A program made the translations under genes and the position numbers. The notes under the pieces are model-generated. The model was not told where the DNA came from. It worked only from the letters and a program-made list of their open reading frames with translations, and searched no databases. Positions 53,052 to 61,830 of a stretch of 64,000 nucleotides of DNA are shown in pieces. The stretch's first letter is position 1, and every line of letters begins with the position of its first letter. Source of the DNA: an uncultured Eubacterium sp. (lineage in GTDB: Bacteria; Bacillota; Clostridia; Lachnospirales; Lachnospiraceae); NCBI GenBank assembly GCA_910583555.1, contig CAJTXO010000005.1, positions 62,001 through 126,000 of the forward strand. The letters run 5' to 3'.

Positions 53052-54563
53052 TCACCTTCCCATCTCTTTTCCCCATTTTACGCGTTCCTTATATGCCTCA
53101 TACTCCTGCGCGGTCTCGAAATCATCCGCGTCATATATCAATTTCCGGGGTCCTCCTTCTTCATACAGATCCTGATATGTAAGCCACGCCGGACCAGACG
53201 CCCGGGAAAAGTCTTTTTCCTGAATGTCCAGTTCCTGCTGTTTCTTCCCGGATGAGATCTCTTCCCCGCGATACCGCACTTTCGTCAGATACACGTTTCC
53301 CAGATGGTGGATCTGCCCCTGGCACGATACGTTCACCTGAAACGTCTCCATGCCAAATCCGAAAATCCACTTGTCTCTGTCTGCCGCGCGTATATAGTAC
53401 TTATTTCCCTCGCGCGAAACGATCTCGGCGCCTTCAATCTCCCGGATCGTATCTTCGCATTCCAGACAGATTTCCCAGTCAGATATTTCGAGCATCGTTT
53501 CCAGATCTCCCCCGGCACGGACATCTCCTTCGGACAATATATTTGTCAGCTCCGCCGTCGCTGTGTAACCGTCATTTTCCTTTTGATCAAATACCAGAAA
53601 CAGATCAACGCCTTTGGCCGAGTCTGCCACGAGATACTTGTCGATCTTCCCATACTGCGCCCCATAATCCTGTTCTATGTCCCCCCAGTTTATCTTCGTA
53701 TCCTTTCCCGCGGTCACTATTCCCATGTCCCATGAAGGCTTCCCTTTCTTACATTCCCCCGTAACCGAAATCTCGACCGAAGTCCCCTTCTCCAGTGAAA
53801 GGTCTTCTCCTTCCCCGCAAAAGCAGTAGTCCCACAACTCGCCGTCTTCATCCTCCCATCCGTCTTCATAACAGATCCTCGCCCCATTTACTGATTTGAT
53901 CTGAAAATTTGAACTGATCCGGAAAGACCAGTGATCGATACTCTCCCCTGAACGGTTTATGAGCCGCAGTTTTCCGCTCACTACCGTTCCCTGTCTCTCC
54001 AGTTCCAGCGGCTCTGCCTTATAATCCTTTTCGGAAACATCGTGCAATTCGCTTTTCCAGTAACAGATACCGGGTTCATGCGCGCCGTTCGGACACGCCA
54101 CTTCTACGTCAAACCTTATATCATCCTCGCCTTCGTAAAAATCCCGGTTTTCTCCCGTCCCCCGGATCGTGTAGAGATTCCCTTCCCTCGATTCGATTTC
54201 CGCCCCGACTATGTCCGTGATCTCATCTTCCATTTCAAGGCAGAGTTCCCAGTTCGGGTAATCATCCTCGCCGCCGCTATCCCCATATCCCGCCTGTACC
54301 GTGGCGCGATAGCCCTGTTTCGTTCTCTCTTTTATGCGAAAGGTAACATCCACCAGATACCCTTTCGCCTTCCACCGATCCGGTATCTCCACCGGCGAAA
54401 CGGATGCGCCTGACACAGCGGCGCTGGTAACGGCGCCGGTTGCGTTACCCCCTGATCCTCTGGCGGCCGCGCGTTCCGCCGCTTCCTCCGCCCCGTTCCC
54501 GCAGGCGGTGAGAAAAAAGCAGCAGCAAATGATGGCGAAAAGCTGTATGTTTCCCTTTTTCAT
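53052..54563 (-). CDS. Lipoprotein A with CBM2-like repeats
   Basis: A 503-residue lipoprotein: signal KKGNIQLFAIICCCFFLTAC with lipidated Cys21. A Ser/Ala/Gly spacer is followed by three beta-sandwich-like modules (about 65-180, 185-290 and 310-440). Modules 1 and 3 share the pattern NWELCLEMEDEITDI-VGAEIESREGNLYTIRG with WEICLECEDTIREI. This resembles cellulose-binding family 2 (CBM2) domains, which bind or sense glycans. The C-terminal 60 residues are charged. The ATG at 54563 has GAGAGGAAGG upstream. It is a close paralogue of the next gene. Confidence 0.72.
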   Translation of the reverse strand: MKKGNIQLFAIICCCFFLTACGNGAEEAAERAAARGSGGNATGAVTSAAVSGASVSPVEIPDRWKAKGYLVDVTFRIKERTKQGYRATVQAGYGDSGGEDDYPNWELCLEMEDEITDIVGAEIESREGNLYTIRGTGENRDFYEGEDDIRFDVEVACPNGAHEPGICYWKSELHDVSEKDYKAEPLELERQGTVVSGKLRLINRSGESIDHWSFRISSNFQIKSVNGARICYEDGWEDEDGELWDYCFCGEGEDLSLEKGTSVEISVTGECKKGKPSWDMGIVTAGKDTKINWGDIEQDYGAQYGKIDKYLVADSAKGVDLFLVFDQKENDGYTATAELTNILSEGDVRAGGDLETMLEISDWEICLECEDTIREIEGAEIVSREGNKYYIRAADRDKWIFGFGMETFQVNVSCQGQIHHLGNVYLTKVRYRGEEISSGKKQQELDIQEKDFSRASGPAWLTYQDLYEEGGPRKLIYDADDFETAQEYEAYKERVKWGKEMGR

Positions 54564-54601
54564 AACGTCTGACCTTCCTCTCTTGCGGTGCAAAAAATAT
54601 G

Positions 54602-56218
54602 TCACCTTCCCATCTTCTTTCCCCACTTCACACGTTCCTTATATGCCTTATACTCTCTTGCGCTATCGAAATAATCGGAATCATATCGATACGTGCCATA
54701 CATTTGCTTATATGTATACCATATCAATCCAGACGCATATAAAGAACTATTTTCCGGCATGACAAGTTCCTGCTGCTTTTCCCCGGAGGAAATGTTCTCC
54801 CCCCGGTATCTTACTTTCGTCAAATACGCCTTTCCTAACTGGTGAATCTTCCCCTGATACGATACGTTCACCTGGAACGTCTCCATGCCAAACTTGGAAA
54901 TCCACTTATCTTTGTCCGCCGCGCGTATATAATAATTTTTTCCTTCATGCGAAACAATCTCTGCCCCCTCGATTTCCTCGATCGTATCCTCACACTCTAG
55001 ACAGATTTCCCAGTCCGCTATTTCGAGCATGGTTTTCTCATCAAGCTCGACCCAGTCCGCTATTTCAAGTATCGTTTTCTCATCGACTCCGGCCTGGCCC
55101 GCTATTTCAAGCATCGTTTTCTCATCGGCCCCGGGTTCCCTTTCTCTTTGTGGGTCCACATCCCGCTCTCTCAGAATATTTGTCATCTCCACCGTAGCGG
55201 TGTAACTGTCCTTTCTCTTTTTATCAAATACGAAAAACAGATCAACACCTCTGACAGAATCCGCCACCAGATACTTATCCGCTTTTCCGTATTTCGCCCT
55301 GCATGCCTGTCCGTATCTTCCCCAGTCTACCTCCGTTTCCTTCGCGGTCTCTACTTCAGTCGCCCTGTACCACGCAGACTCACCTTTATCATAACATTTC
55401 CCTGTCATTGTAATGTCGATGGACTCTCCCTTCTCCAACGAACGGTTTCCCTTTTCCCCGCAAAGACTGTAATCCCCTTCCTCCCATTCATATTGAAAAC
55501 AGATCTCCGCCCCGCTTATTGACTTGATGTCAAACGTGGTAATAAACCCGAGAGTCCAGCGATCCATCCTCTTTCCGGAACAGTTTGTAAGCCGCAGTTT
55601 TAAACGTACCTTCCGCCCCTTTATCTCTCGTTTTAATTCCTCCACTTTATAATCCTTGTCCGGCAGCGGACAACTTTCAAATTCTCTTTTCCAGTAACAG
55701 ATCCCGGGTTCGTGTGCGCCGTCCGGACAAGCCACCGCTATGTCAAACCAGATTAAATAATCTTCATCGTCTATATCTCCGAATATGGTCTCCGTCAACG
55801 TCCCCTGAATCGTATAGAGATTTCCCTCTCTCGATGCGATCTCTGCCCCTTTGATTTCCGTGATCTCATCTTCCAGTCCAAGACAGAGTTCCCATTCCGG
55901 GTGAGCAGCATACCATCCTTCCACCCTGACCCTGGCACGATATCCTTCTTCCGTCCGCTCTTTTACAAAGAAAGTAACCGCTGCTTCTTCATCCTCTCTC
56001 CCTGACACACTCATTTCCATCGGAATCTTTTCGAGCGAAACGGATGTGTCTGATACGGATGTGCCTGATACGGCAGCGCTGGTAACGACGCCGGTTACAG
56101 TACTCCCTGATACCCCGTCAGCCGCGCGGTCCGCCGCTTCCTCCGTTCCTTCACTGCAGGCGGTGAGAAAAAAACAGCAGCAAATGATAACGAAAAGCTG
56201 TATGTATCTTTTTTTCAT
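54602..56218 (-). CDS. Lipoprotein B with CBM2-like repeats, paralogue of A
   Basis: A 538-residue lipoprotein with almost the same signal (KKRYIQLFVIICCCFFLTAC, lipidated Cys21) and the same three modules and C-terminal tail as lipoprotein A. It differs by a threefold tandem DEKTMLEIADW-type insertion before the third module (42-bp units at 55010-55135). The start at 56218 has AGGGGGG upstream. The duplicated unit includes the intergenic sequence, so A and B arose by tandem gene duplication. B follows the unknown defence-cassette gene by 40 bases and may be co-transcribed with it. Confidence 0.72.
   Translation of the reverse strand: MKKRYIQLFVIICCCFFLTACSEGTEEAADRAADGVSGSTVTGVVTSAAVSGTSVSDTSVSLEKIPMEMSVSGREDEEAAVTFFVKERTEEGYRARVRVEGWYAAHPEWELCLGLEDEITEIKGAEIASREGNLYTIQGTLTETIFGDIDDEDYLIWFDIAVACPDGAHEPGICYWKREFESCPLPDKDYKVEELKREIKGRKVRLKLRLTNCSGKRMDRWTLGFITTFDIKSISGAEICFQYEWEEGDYSLCGEKGNRSLEKGESIDITMTGKCYDKGESAWYRATEVETAKETEVDWGRYGQACRAKYGKADKYLVADSVRGVDLFFVFDKKRKDSYTATVEMTNILRERDVDPQREREPGADEKTMLEIAGQAGVDEKTILEIADWVELDEKTMLEIADWEICLECEDTIEEIEGAEIVSHEGKNYYIRAADKDKWISKFGMETFQVNVSYQGKIHQLGKAYLTKVRYRGENISSGEKQQELVMPENSSLYASGLIWYTYKQMYGTYRYDSDYFDSAREYKAYKERVKWGKKMGR
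55010..55135. repeat. 42-bp in-frame triplication within lipoprotein B
   Basis: Three 42-bp units begin at 55010, 55052 and 55094 and encode 14-residue repeats of the kind DEKTMLEIADWVEL. Lipoprotein A has one copy only. Confidence 0.85.
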
Positions 56219-56258
56219 ATGATCCGGCCCCCCTGTGCTTTCGTAGTTGCTCATATTG

Positions 56259-57044
56259 CTATCGGTAACCATATTTTTCCTGCAATAAATCTGCTATCTT
56301 TTCCGTTTCCTCTCTCGTTCTCCCCGTCGTCTGCACAACAAGTCCCAGTCCCTTGTCCGTCCACGGCAATACTATATTGATCAGTCCGTTTTCCTTTATT
56401 TTGCTGATGAATTTCCTATTATGTGATTGAAACGGAAGGGAATTGATCACGCCGACCACATACGGACTATGTACCAGTTTATTCGAAAACTCCAGTAATT
56501 TATCTTTTCCGTGGTCATCCCGAAGTACGATTTTCTTGTCTTTTGCAGAAGTGCCACATGTAACCAACTCAATCTCAGAATCTCCCAACAAGCTTTTCAT
56601 ATGGAATCCGACATGCTGTTCCGTGCAGACATGTTTTACTTCTACCGGCTGGGAATCTTTCCTGATCGTGATGTAAGTGTCATTCCACGTCTGGTCAAAT
56701 ATGCTGTAACAAAGAGAATCCAAGATAAATGCGATTGCCAGACCGAAACACTCTTTTTCCTTGTAAAACCAGGAATGCTCACAGTACTCCTCCTGATTTT
56801 TCTCTACCTCATCCGATTCATATGGCGACTTAAAAAATGAAAAAAAGAAATTTTGAATCGTATTCGCATTCGGCAGTTCCTGAATCAGATAAAACATCTT
56901 ATTACTGTCTTCCTCACTGATCCGGCAGGTCGTTATTCCATATTTTTTTAGTTCCCTGTATATGCCTGCCATGATTTGTACTGCTTCGTAGCTTATCGAA
57001 CTTTTATCTGTGATCGACAGCTCATTAAAGTATATCTCCACCAC
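56259..57044 (-). CDS. Unknown protein of the DUF262/AAA cassette
   Basis: A 261-residue cytoplasmic protein I do not recognise. It has no signal peptide, membrane helix or clear nuclease or TOPRIM motif. Visible landmarks are QELPNANTIQNFFFSFFKSP near residues 75-94, HSWFYKEKECFGLAIAFILD near 110-130, DTYITIRKD, a His/Cys-rich VKHVCTEQHVGFHMKSLLG, and YVVGVINSLPFQSHNRKF. The start is GTG with GGAGG five bases upstream, ten bases after the ATPase stop. Position suggests it is the effector or accessory member of the three-gene cassette (inference). Confidence 0.75.
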   Translation of the reverse strand: MVEIYFNELSITDKSSISYEAVQIMAGIYRELKKYGITTCRISEEDSNKMFYLIQELPNANTIQNFFFSFFKSPYESDEVEKNQEEYCEHSWFYKEKECFGLAIAFILDSLCYSIFDQTWNDTYITIRKDSQPVEVKHVCTEQHVGFHMKSLLGDSEIELVTCGTSAKDKKIVLRDDHGKDKLLEFSNKLVHSPYVVGVINSLPFQSHNRKFISKIKENGLINIVLPWTDKGLGLVVQTTGRTREETEKIADLLQEKYGYR

Positions 57045-57054
57045 GTATCCTCCA

Positions 57055-58155
57055 CTAGATCAGCTCTGACATCAGGATTCCCCATTCATCAAGTAAACCA
57101 GCTGGATATTCACTTAATGCTCCCTTTTTATCTACCTCAATATGCTCCGCCACAGTTTCTTGTTGTTCGTTCTTACTGAAATATGATACCATCAGCTTTT
57201 GGTGATCGATCAATCCCTGCCTGACAGCCACCCGGATTCCATTGATGATATGGTCGCTATGAGATTCACAGAGGATCTGACATCCATTTTCTGCTGCCAG
57301 GGCAATCAGTTCCGCCATAGCAGTCTGCCCTTTTGGATGAAGATGGGACTCCGGATTTTCAATGAGTACCAGACTCTTTTCACTGGAGATCAAAAGATCT
57401 ACGATTAGAGGCAGGACATATGAGATTCCAAATCCCACGTTCACCGGTAAAAACGGCTCAAATGCCAGCGTCCCACCGCTGTAACTGATATTCAGTTTCG
57501 CTTTCTCGATCAAAGGAAGCAATTCCGCGGAGAGCTTAATTCCGGGAGATATTTTAGACATCCATGCAGACACCTGGTCGATCAGCCGGTTCGTTTTTCC
57601 CGTATCAAGGCACATGTTTTCCGGCACCCGGATGGTTTCACCTTCCACCGCCAAAAACGGAACGACAAATTCTCCAAAAACACCGAGTTTGCTCACTCCG
57701 TCTTTTTTCCAGTTCTCGGTACTGTATTGTTTTCGCGGACCAAGATGTTCTGCTCCTAAATATATAAATTCATTTGTAAATAACGACGTTTCGTATGTTT
57801 CGCCATTTACTGACTGGAAGCGCTTCAACTGGTCATTTTTTGAATCCCCGGCTTCATACAGGAAATCATAACAAAGACTCTCCGAGTACTGTACATAAAA
57901 CCGTATTCGTTCGGCCTCTGCATTTTGACATAATACATCTTTTGCTGTTCCAAGCCTGGTAAGTTCCCCATTCGTGTAAAGATAATCCAAATTTGACTGA
58001 TGATTTTCCCAAAAACTCTGTCGAAGCAACAGGAAGGACTGAATCACCGATGATTTTCCCATCCCATTCATGCCAAACAATAAGTTTAAATTTTCAAGCG
58101 GCATGGAAAACTTCTTCAATGATTTAAAATTTTCTATTTGAACATATCTAATCAT
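57055..58155 (-). CDS. AAA/ABC-type ATPase with DUF3696-like C-terminus
   Basis: A 366-residue ATPase of the RecF/OLD-like class. MIRYVQIENFKSLKKFS starts the fold, Walker A is GMNGMGKSS at 28-36, Walker B is LVLIENPESHLHPKG near 260-274, and the D/H-loop is CESHSDHIINGIR. The C-terminal GALSEYPAGLLDEWGILM matches the DUF3696 ending. Such ATPases occur in many anti-phage modules, where they sense or gate an effector. Its ATG overlaps the DUF262 stop by eight bases (ATGATTAG). A nuclease domain is not seen in it. Confidence 0.85.
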   Translation of the reverse strand: MIRYVQIENFKSLKKFSMPLENLNLLFGMNGMGKSSVIQSFLLLRQSFWENHQSNLDYLYTNGELTRLGTAKDVLCQNAEAERIRFYVQYSESLCYDFLYEAGDSKNDQLKRFQSVNGETYETSLFTNEFIYLGAEHLGPRKQYSTENWKKDGVSKLGVFGEFVVPFLAVEGETIRVPENMCLDTGKTNRLIDQVSAWMSKISPGIKLSAELLPLIEKAKLNISYSGGTLAFEPFLPVNVGFGISYVLPLIVDLLISSEKSLVLIENPESHLHPKGQTAMAELIALAAENGCQILCESHSDHIINGIRVAVRQGLIDHQKLMVSYFSKNEQQETVAEHIEVDKKGALSEYPAGLLDEWGILMSELI

Positions 58156-59317
58156 TTTCTATTATTCTCCTAAACATATCTCGGATCATTTTATGTCTTA
58201 TTCTAACATTTACAATCTTCGCCGTACCATCCGAAATCGCTGTGACGAACTCTGTATTTTCAAACAATTCGTCGTATTTCGCGTTCACTAGCTCCTTTTT
58301 CTTCTGTAAAATCTGACATTCTTCCTCTTTCAATTTCGCCAAATTAACAGAAACAGCTTCAAATAACGGTCTGTTAAGGGCTGCATATGTACCGTTGGTC
58401 CTCTTCCGCCGAAACGCATAATCCCCGAACAGCTCCTTCGCACATACCATAGACCTCGTAAAGTCTGTCCGGCAATGGTCGAGTACATCCTTTTCCGCAC
58501 ATTTCAATATACTCATCACAGCATTCATAAATTCTTCCAGATTTCCATTATATTGATTGACGCCAAGCAGATAAAAGGCGAGAAAACGGTTGACAAACTC
58601 ACGGTCCAACATCCTCGAAGAAGGAATTTTATGGCGGGTCGCTTTCACAAATGCTTCACCGTGTGCCAGTTCTTTCAGTAATTCTGCAGCCTGTCCCCTG
58701 TAAACTGAATTTCTTATTTCCGCCGGTTCGAGCATCAACCCTCCTGTATTAATCCTTGTAAAAATGCTTGTTTTCACATTTTCCGGAGTTTCCGGGCGTA
58801 TGATATACGCCATAACATCCTGCGACTTAATCCTTCTTTGAATTTTAGGCGGAAGTTCCTCGAACAGACACCCATCGAAATCACGGAGATATTCTAACCC
58901 TTTTAGCCGAAGACGGTTCTTGTCCGTCTTTTCTAACGCCATAAACTGCTTCATCGCATACAAGCGCTGCAATCCGTCGACCACGACGTACTTATCATCC
59001 CCACACAGTTCAAAATAGAAAGTGGGAAGCGGTATGTTGATAATCAGGGATTCGATCAGGCGGCTCTGTTTAACAGCATCCCACAGATCTGGACTTCTCT
59101 GGAAATCAGGATCCAGAATAATGTCACCATATTTTAACTGGTCTACCATATTACTGATAACCATTGGTTTCGAAACGATATCTACATCCCGCGGATCAAA
59201 CGGCTCTGTTATATTAGCTTCGCCATCCTGATCATACAACTGTTCCTGCTCAACCGAAACCTGCTTATTCAAAACATCTTCATCCAAAATCCCATTATCT
59301 CTCCCACTGTCTTCCAT
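58148..59317 (-). CDS. DUF262 domain protein (GmrS/ParB-like)
   Basis: A 389-residue protein of the DUF262 family, the ParB/Srx-like NTPase fold found in GmrSD-type restriction proteins. Landmarks are LKYGDIILDPDFQRSPDLWD (about 65-85), VVVDGLQRLYAMKQF near 110-125 (the DGQQR motif, here DGLQR) and FTRINTGGLMLEPAEIRNSVY near 185-205. The C-terminal half is helical; no DUF1524 (HNH) nuclease is attached, unlike GmrSD. The ATG at 59317 has AAGGAGG upstream. It is the first gene of the leftward three-gene cassette. Confidence 0.87.
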   Translation of the reverse strand: MEDSGRDNGILDEDVLNKQVSVEQEQLYDQDGEANITEPFDPRDVDIVSKPMVISNMVDQLKYGDIILDPDFQRSPDLWDAVKQSRLIESLIINIPLPTFYFELCGDDKYVVVDGLQRLYAMKQFMALEKTDKNRLRLKGLEYLRDFDGCLFEELPPKIQRRIKSQDVMAYIIRPETPENVKTSIFTRINTGGLMLEPAEIRNSVYRGQAAELLKELAHGEAFVKATRHKIPSSRMLDREFVNRFLAFYLLGVNQYNGNLEEFMNAVMSILKCAEKDVLDHCRTDFTRSMVCAKELFGDYAFRRKRTNGTYAALNRPLFEAVSVNLAKLKEEECQILQKKKELVNAKYDELFENTEFVTAISDGTAKIVNVRIRHKMIRDMFRRIIEND

Positions 59318-59430
59318 TCTCTTCCGCCTCCTTCTGATCCCATAAGCTCCTCCCATCTTCCACCAGACCCCAGCCTCCTGACATCCTGTCGCCCTCATTA
59401 CCACCATGAATAATCCATTTCCCACGACAC

Positions 59431-60708
59431 CTACCGCATCCGCCTAATGATCCGATTCGCCCTCTCGTAAATCTCTTCCGCCGGCTCTTCCGTATAAAAC
59501 ACACCATCTTCGTACAGAATCTTACCGTCTACCATCGTCAGCTTCACATTTTCCTTGCTGCCGCTGTATACGATATTTTTCACAATATTGTTTTCCGGCT
59601 GCATGTTCGGGCGGTGCATATCGAGCATGATCAGATCGGCGCATTTTCCCTCTGACAGCGTATCGCAGTCGTCGAGTCCCATCGCTTTCGCGCCGCCGAC
59701 TGTCGCCATTTTCAGCACGTCTGCGGCATCCATCGCGGAAGCATCCTGCTTCGTCACCTTTGGCAGAACGGAAGCAAGATACATCTCGCGGAACATATCG
59801 AGCGCGTTATTGCTGGCGGGGCCGTCGGTCCCGAGCGCCACATTGATGCCCTTTTCAAGCAGGCCGCACAGATCCGCGATCCCGCTCGCCAGTTTCAGGT
59901 TCGATGACGGATTGGAAACGATAGATATTTTCTTTTTCTGGCAGATCTCCTGATCTTCTTCCGACATCCACACCCCATGAAAACCGCCGCCGCCGTACTC
60001 AAACATGCCAATAGAATCCAAAAAACCAAATGGTGATACGTGGTATCTCTCATAACATTCATCAACCTCTCTTTTTGTTTCTGCAATATGCGTATATACC
60101 GGCTGTTTGATACGGTTTGCCATATCTGCCAGTTTTTTTAACGTCTCGCCTTTCGTCGTATACTCTGCATGAAATCCAACTTTGCAGGAAACGAGAGGCG
60201 ACACCTCATTCAGCCGGTAAAATTCTTCTTCGGTCTCCTCCACCGTTCCTCCGAAATCGTTCATACTCCCGCACAAAACGGTTCGAAAGCCCATCTCTTT
60301 CGAAGCAGCCGCGTGACAGGCGTTATCCAGATACATATCGAAATTTGCCGTGATCCCGCTCGTCAAATACTCGAGAATCCCCAGTTTGGCCAGCTGGACC
60401 TGATCGTCTTTCGTAAGCTTCGCCTCCATCGGAAAAACTTTATCGTAAAGCCATTCCTGAAGCGGCAGGTCGTCGGCGTACGAACGGAGAAACGTCATCG
60501 CCGAGTGCGTGTGGGCATTTTTAAACCCTGGCATGAGCAGATTTCCGCCGCCGTCAATCTCCCGGTCCCACGTTCCGGTAAATTCCGGCGCCTTTTCATT
60601 TGTCCCCACATAGAAAATCTTCCCATCTTTTACATGTAGTTCTCCCGTAATAATATCGTTTCCATCTTCCATCGTTAGTATTCTGCAATTATAAAACCGA
60701 ATATTCAT
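59431..60708 (-). CDS. Amidohydrolase: 5-methylthioadenosine/S-adenosylhomocysteine deaminase-like
   Basis: A 425-residue zinc amidohydrolase that deaminates MTA, SAH or 5'-deoxyadenosine. It shows GLLMPGF-like LMPGFKNAHTHSAMTFLRSYAD with the metal HxH near residue 70, LPLQEWLYDKVFPMEAKL, the second metal His in VYTHIAETKREVDE, and NVALGTDGPASNNALDM near the catalytic Asp. The ATG at 60708 (MNIRFYNC) fits GGGGGAAATC upstream. It lies 90 bases downstream of the nucleoside phosphorylase, consistent with purine nucleoside salvage and methylthio recycling. Confidence 0.88.
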   Translation of the reverse strand: MNIRFYNCRILTMEDGNDIITGELHVKDGKIFYVGTNEKAPEFTGTWDREIDGGGNLLMPGFKNAHTHSAMTFLRSYADDLPLQEWLYDKVFPMEAKLTKDDQVQLAKLGILEYLTSGITANFDMYLDNACHAAASKEMGFRTVLCGSMNDFGGTVEETEEEFYRLNEVSPLVSCKVGFHAEYTTKGETLKKLADMANRIKQPVYTHIAETKREVDECYERYHVSPFGFLDSIGMFEYGGGGFHGVWMSEEDQEICQKKKISIVSNPSSNLKLASGIADLCGLLEKGINVALGTDGPASNNALDMFREMYLASVLPKVTKQDASAMDAADVLKMATVGGAKAMGLDDCDTLSEGKCADLIMLDMHRPNMQPENNIVKNIVYSGSKENVKLTMVDGKILYEDGVFYTEEPAEEIYERANRIIRRMR

Positions 60709-60823
60709 GATTTCCCCCAAACAATTCATATTAGAAGAACACCTATTCTATGTTCTCCCTGTAATATTTTTTTCACATCGTGAATCCGTACTGACATTCA
60801 CATGATCCTGCTGCCGCACACCA

Positions 60824-61735
60824 TCACATATCGTCTACAATAAAACTGGTCATCGCAGATTCCTGTCTGGTCGGCTGCGGCGCCGCATCCACAATATCCG
60901 CTGTCATCTTACTGATCGCTCGGTAGACGAGAAGACGGAACAACGGCGCCATCTTTTCGCCGACCTCCGTCACTTCCATATGGTTTAACGGAGTCTTGCT
61001 GATGCCGCAAGCCATATTCGAAATACATGACAGGCCGCAAACGCGCATCCCCATATGCTTTCCGGCAACTGCTTCGATCGCCGTGCTCATCCCGACAGCG
61101 TCGCCGCCCAGCATCTGGCACATCCGCACCTCAGCGCTCGTCTCGTACTGCGGACCCTTCATCTGTACATAAGTCCCTTCGCGCAACAGGACATTAGACT
61201 CTCTGGCCGCCTGCCGGATAAACTCACAGAGCGACGCATCGTAAACATGTTCCATGGAAGGAAAACGTGTCCCCCATTCCTCCACATTTTCCCCGATAAG
61301 AGGCGAGGGCATAAAACTGCTAATATGGTCGATGATCATCATAAAATCCCCCGGACGGTACATCGTATTCAACCCGCCTGCCGAATTCGTGAGAAATAAA
61401 ATGTCTGCCCCCAGTTTCCGCATGACCCGGATCGGCAGTACTACGTCACTAATATCATACCCCTCATAAAAATGTACTCTCCCCTGCATGATCACTACGG
61501 GCGTCTCCTCGATATAGCCAAACACGAAACGCCCCTTGTGACCGTCTACCGTAGAAACCGGAAATCCTGTAATTTCCGCGTAATCCACCGTATCCACCAC
61601 CTGGATCACATCCGCCAACGCCCCCAGACCGCTTCCTAACACGATCGCCACTTTCGGCAGGAACTCTACCCTGCTCCGAATCTGCCTGTAACACAATTCC
61701 ACTTTTTCGTACACTGAATTTACCTTCTCACTCAC
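60824..61735 (-). CDS. Purine nucleoside phosphorylase I (trimeric type)
   Basis: It splits inosine or guanosine with phosphate into base and ribose-1-phosphate. The 303 residues show VAIVLGSGLGALAD (phosphate loop), TVDGHKGRFVFG, VIMQGRVHFYEGY, LTNSAGGLNTMY, GTYVQMKGPQYET and the substrate-binding AVGMSTAIEAV region. The start is GTG at 61735 with GGAAAG upstream. It sits upstream of the amidohydrolase. Confidence 0.92.
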   Translation of the reverse strand: MSEKVNSVYEKVELCYRQIRSRVEFLPKVAIVLGSGLGALADVIQVVDTVDYAEITGFPVSTVDGHKGRFVFGYIEETPVVIMQGRVHFYEGYDISDVVLPIRVMRKLGADILFLTNSAGGLNTMYRPGDFMMIIDHISSFMPSPLIGENVEEWGTRFPSMEHVYDASLCEFIRQAARESNVLLREGTYVQMKGPQYETSAEVRMCQMLGGDAVGMSTAIEAVAGKHMGMRVCGLSCISNMACGISKTPLNHMEVTEVGEKMAPLFRLLVYRAISKMTADIVDAAPQPTRQESAMTSFIVDDM

Positions 61736-61830
61736 TTGATCACTTTCCTTTCGTTAGAATGTTCCTCACTTTCATTGTATCGTCTTTTTCATCCCCTGTC
61801 CAGCACAAAAACACGCACCTAAAGTTCTTA

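Noticed and set aside
57055..58155. PARIS AriA/AriB pair
   Set aside because: The ATPase is similar in type, but no TOPRIM (DUF4435) partner is present and a DUF262 gene precedes it.
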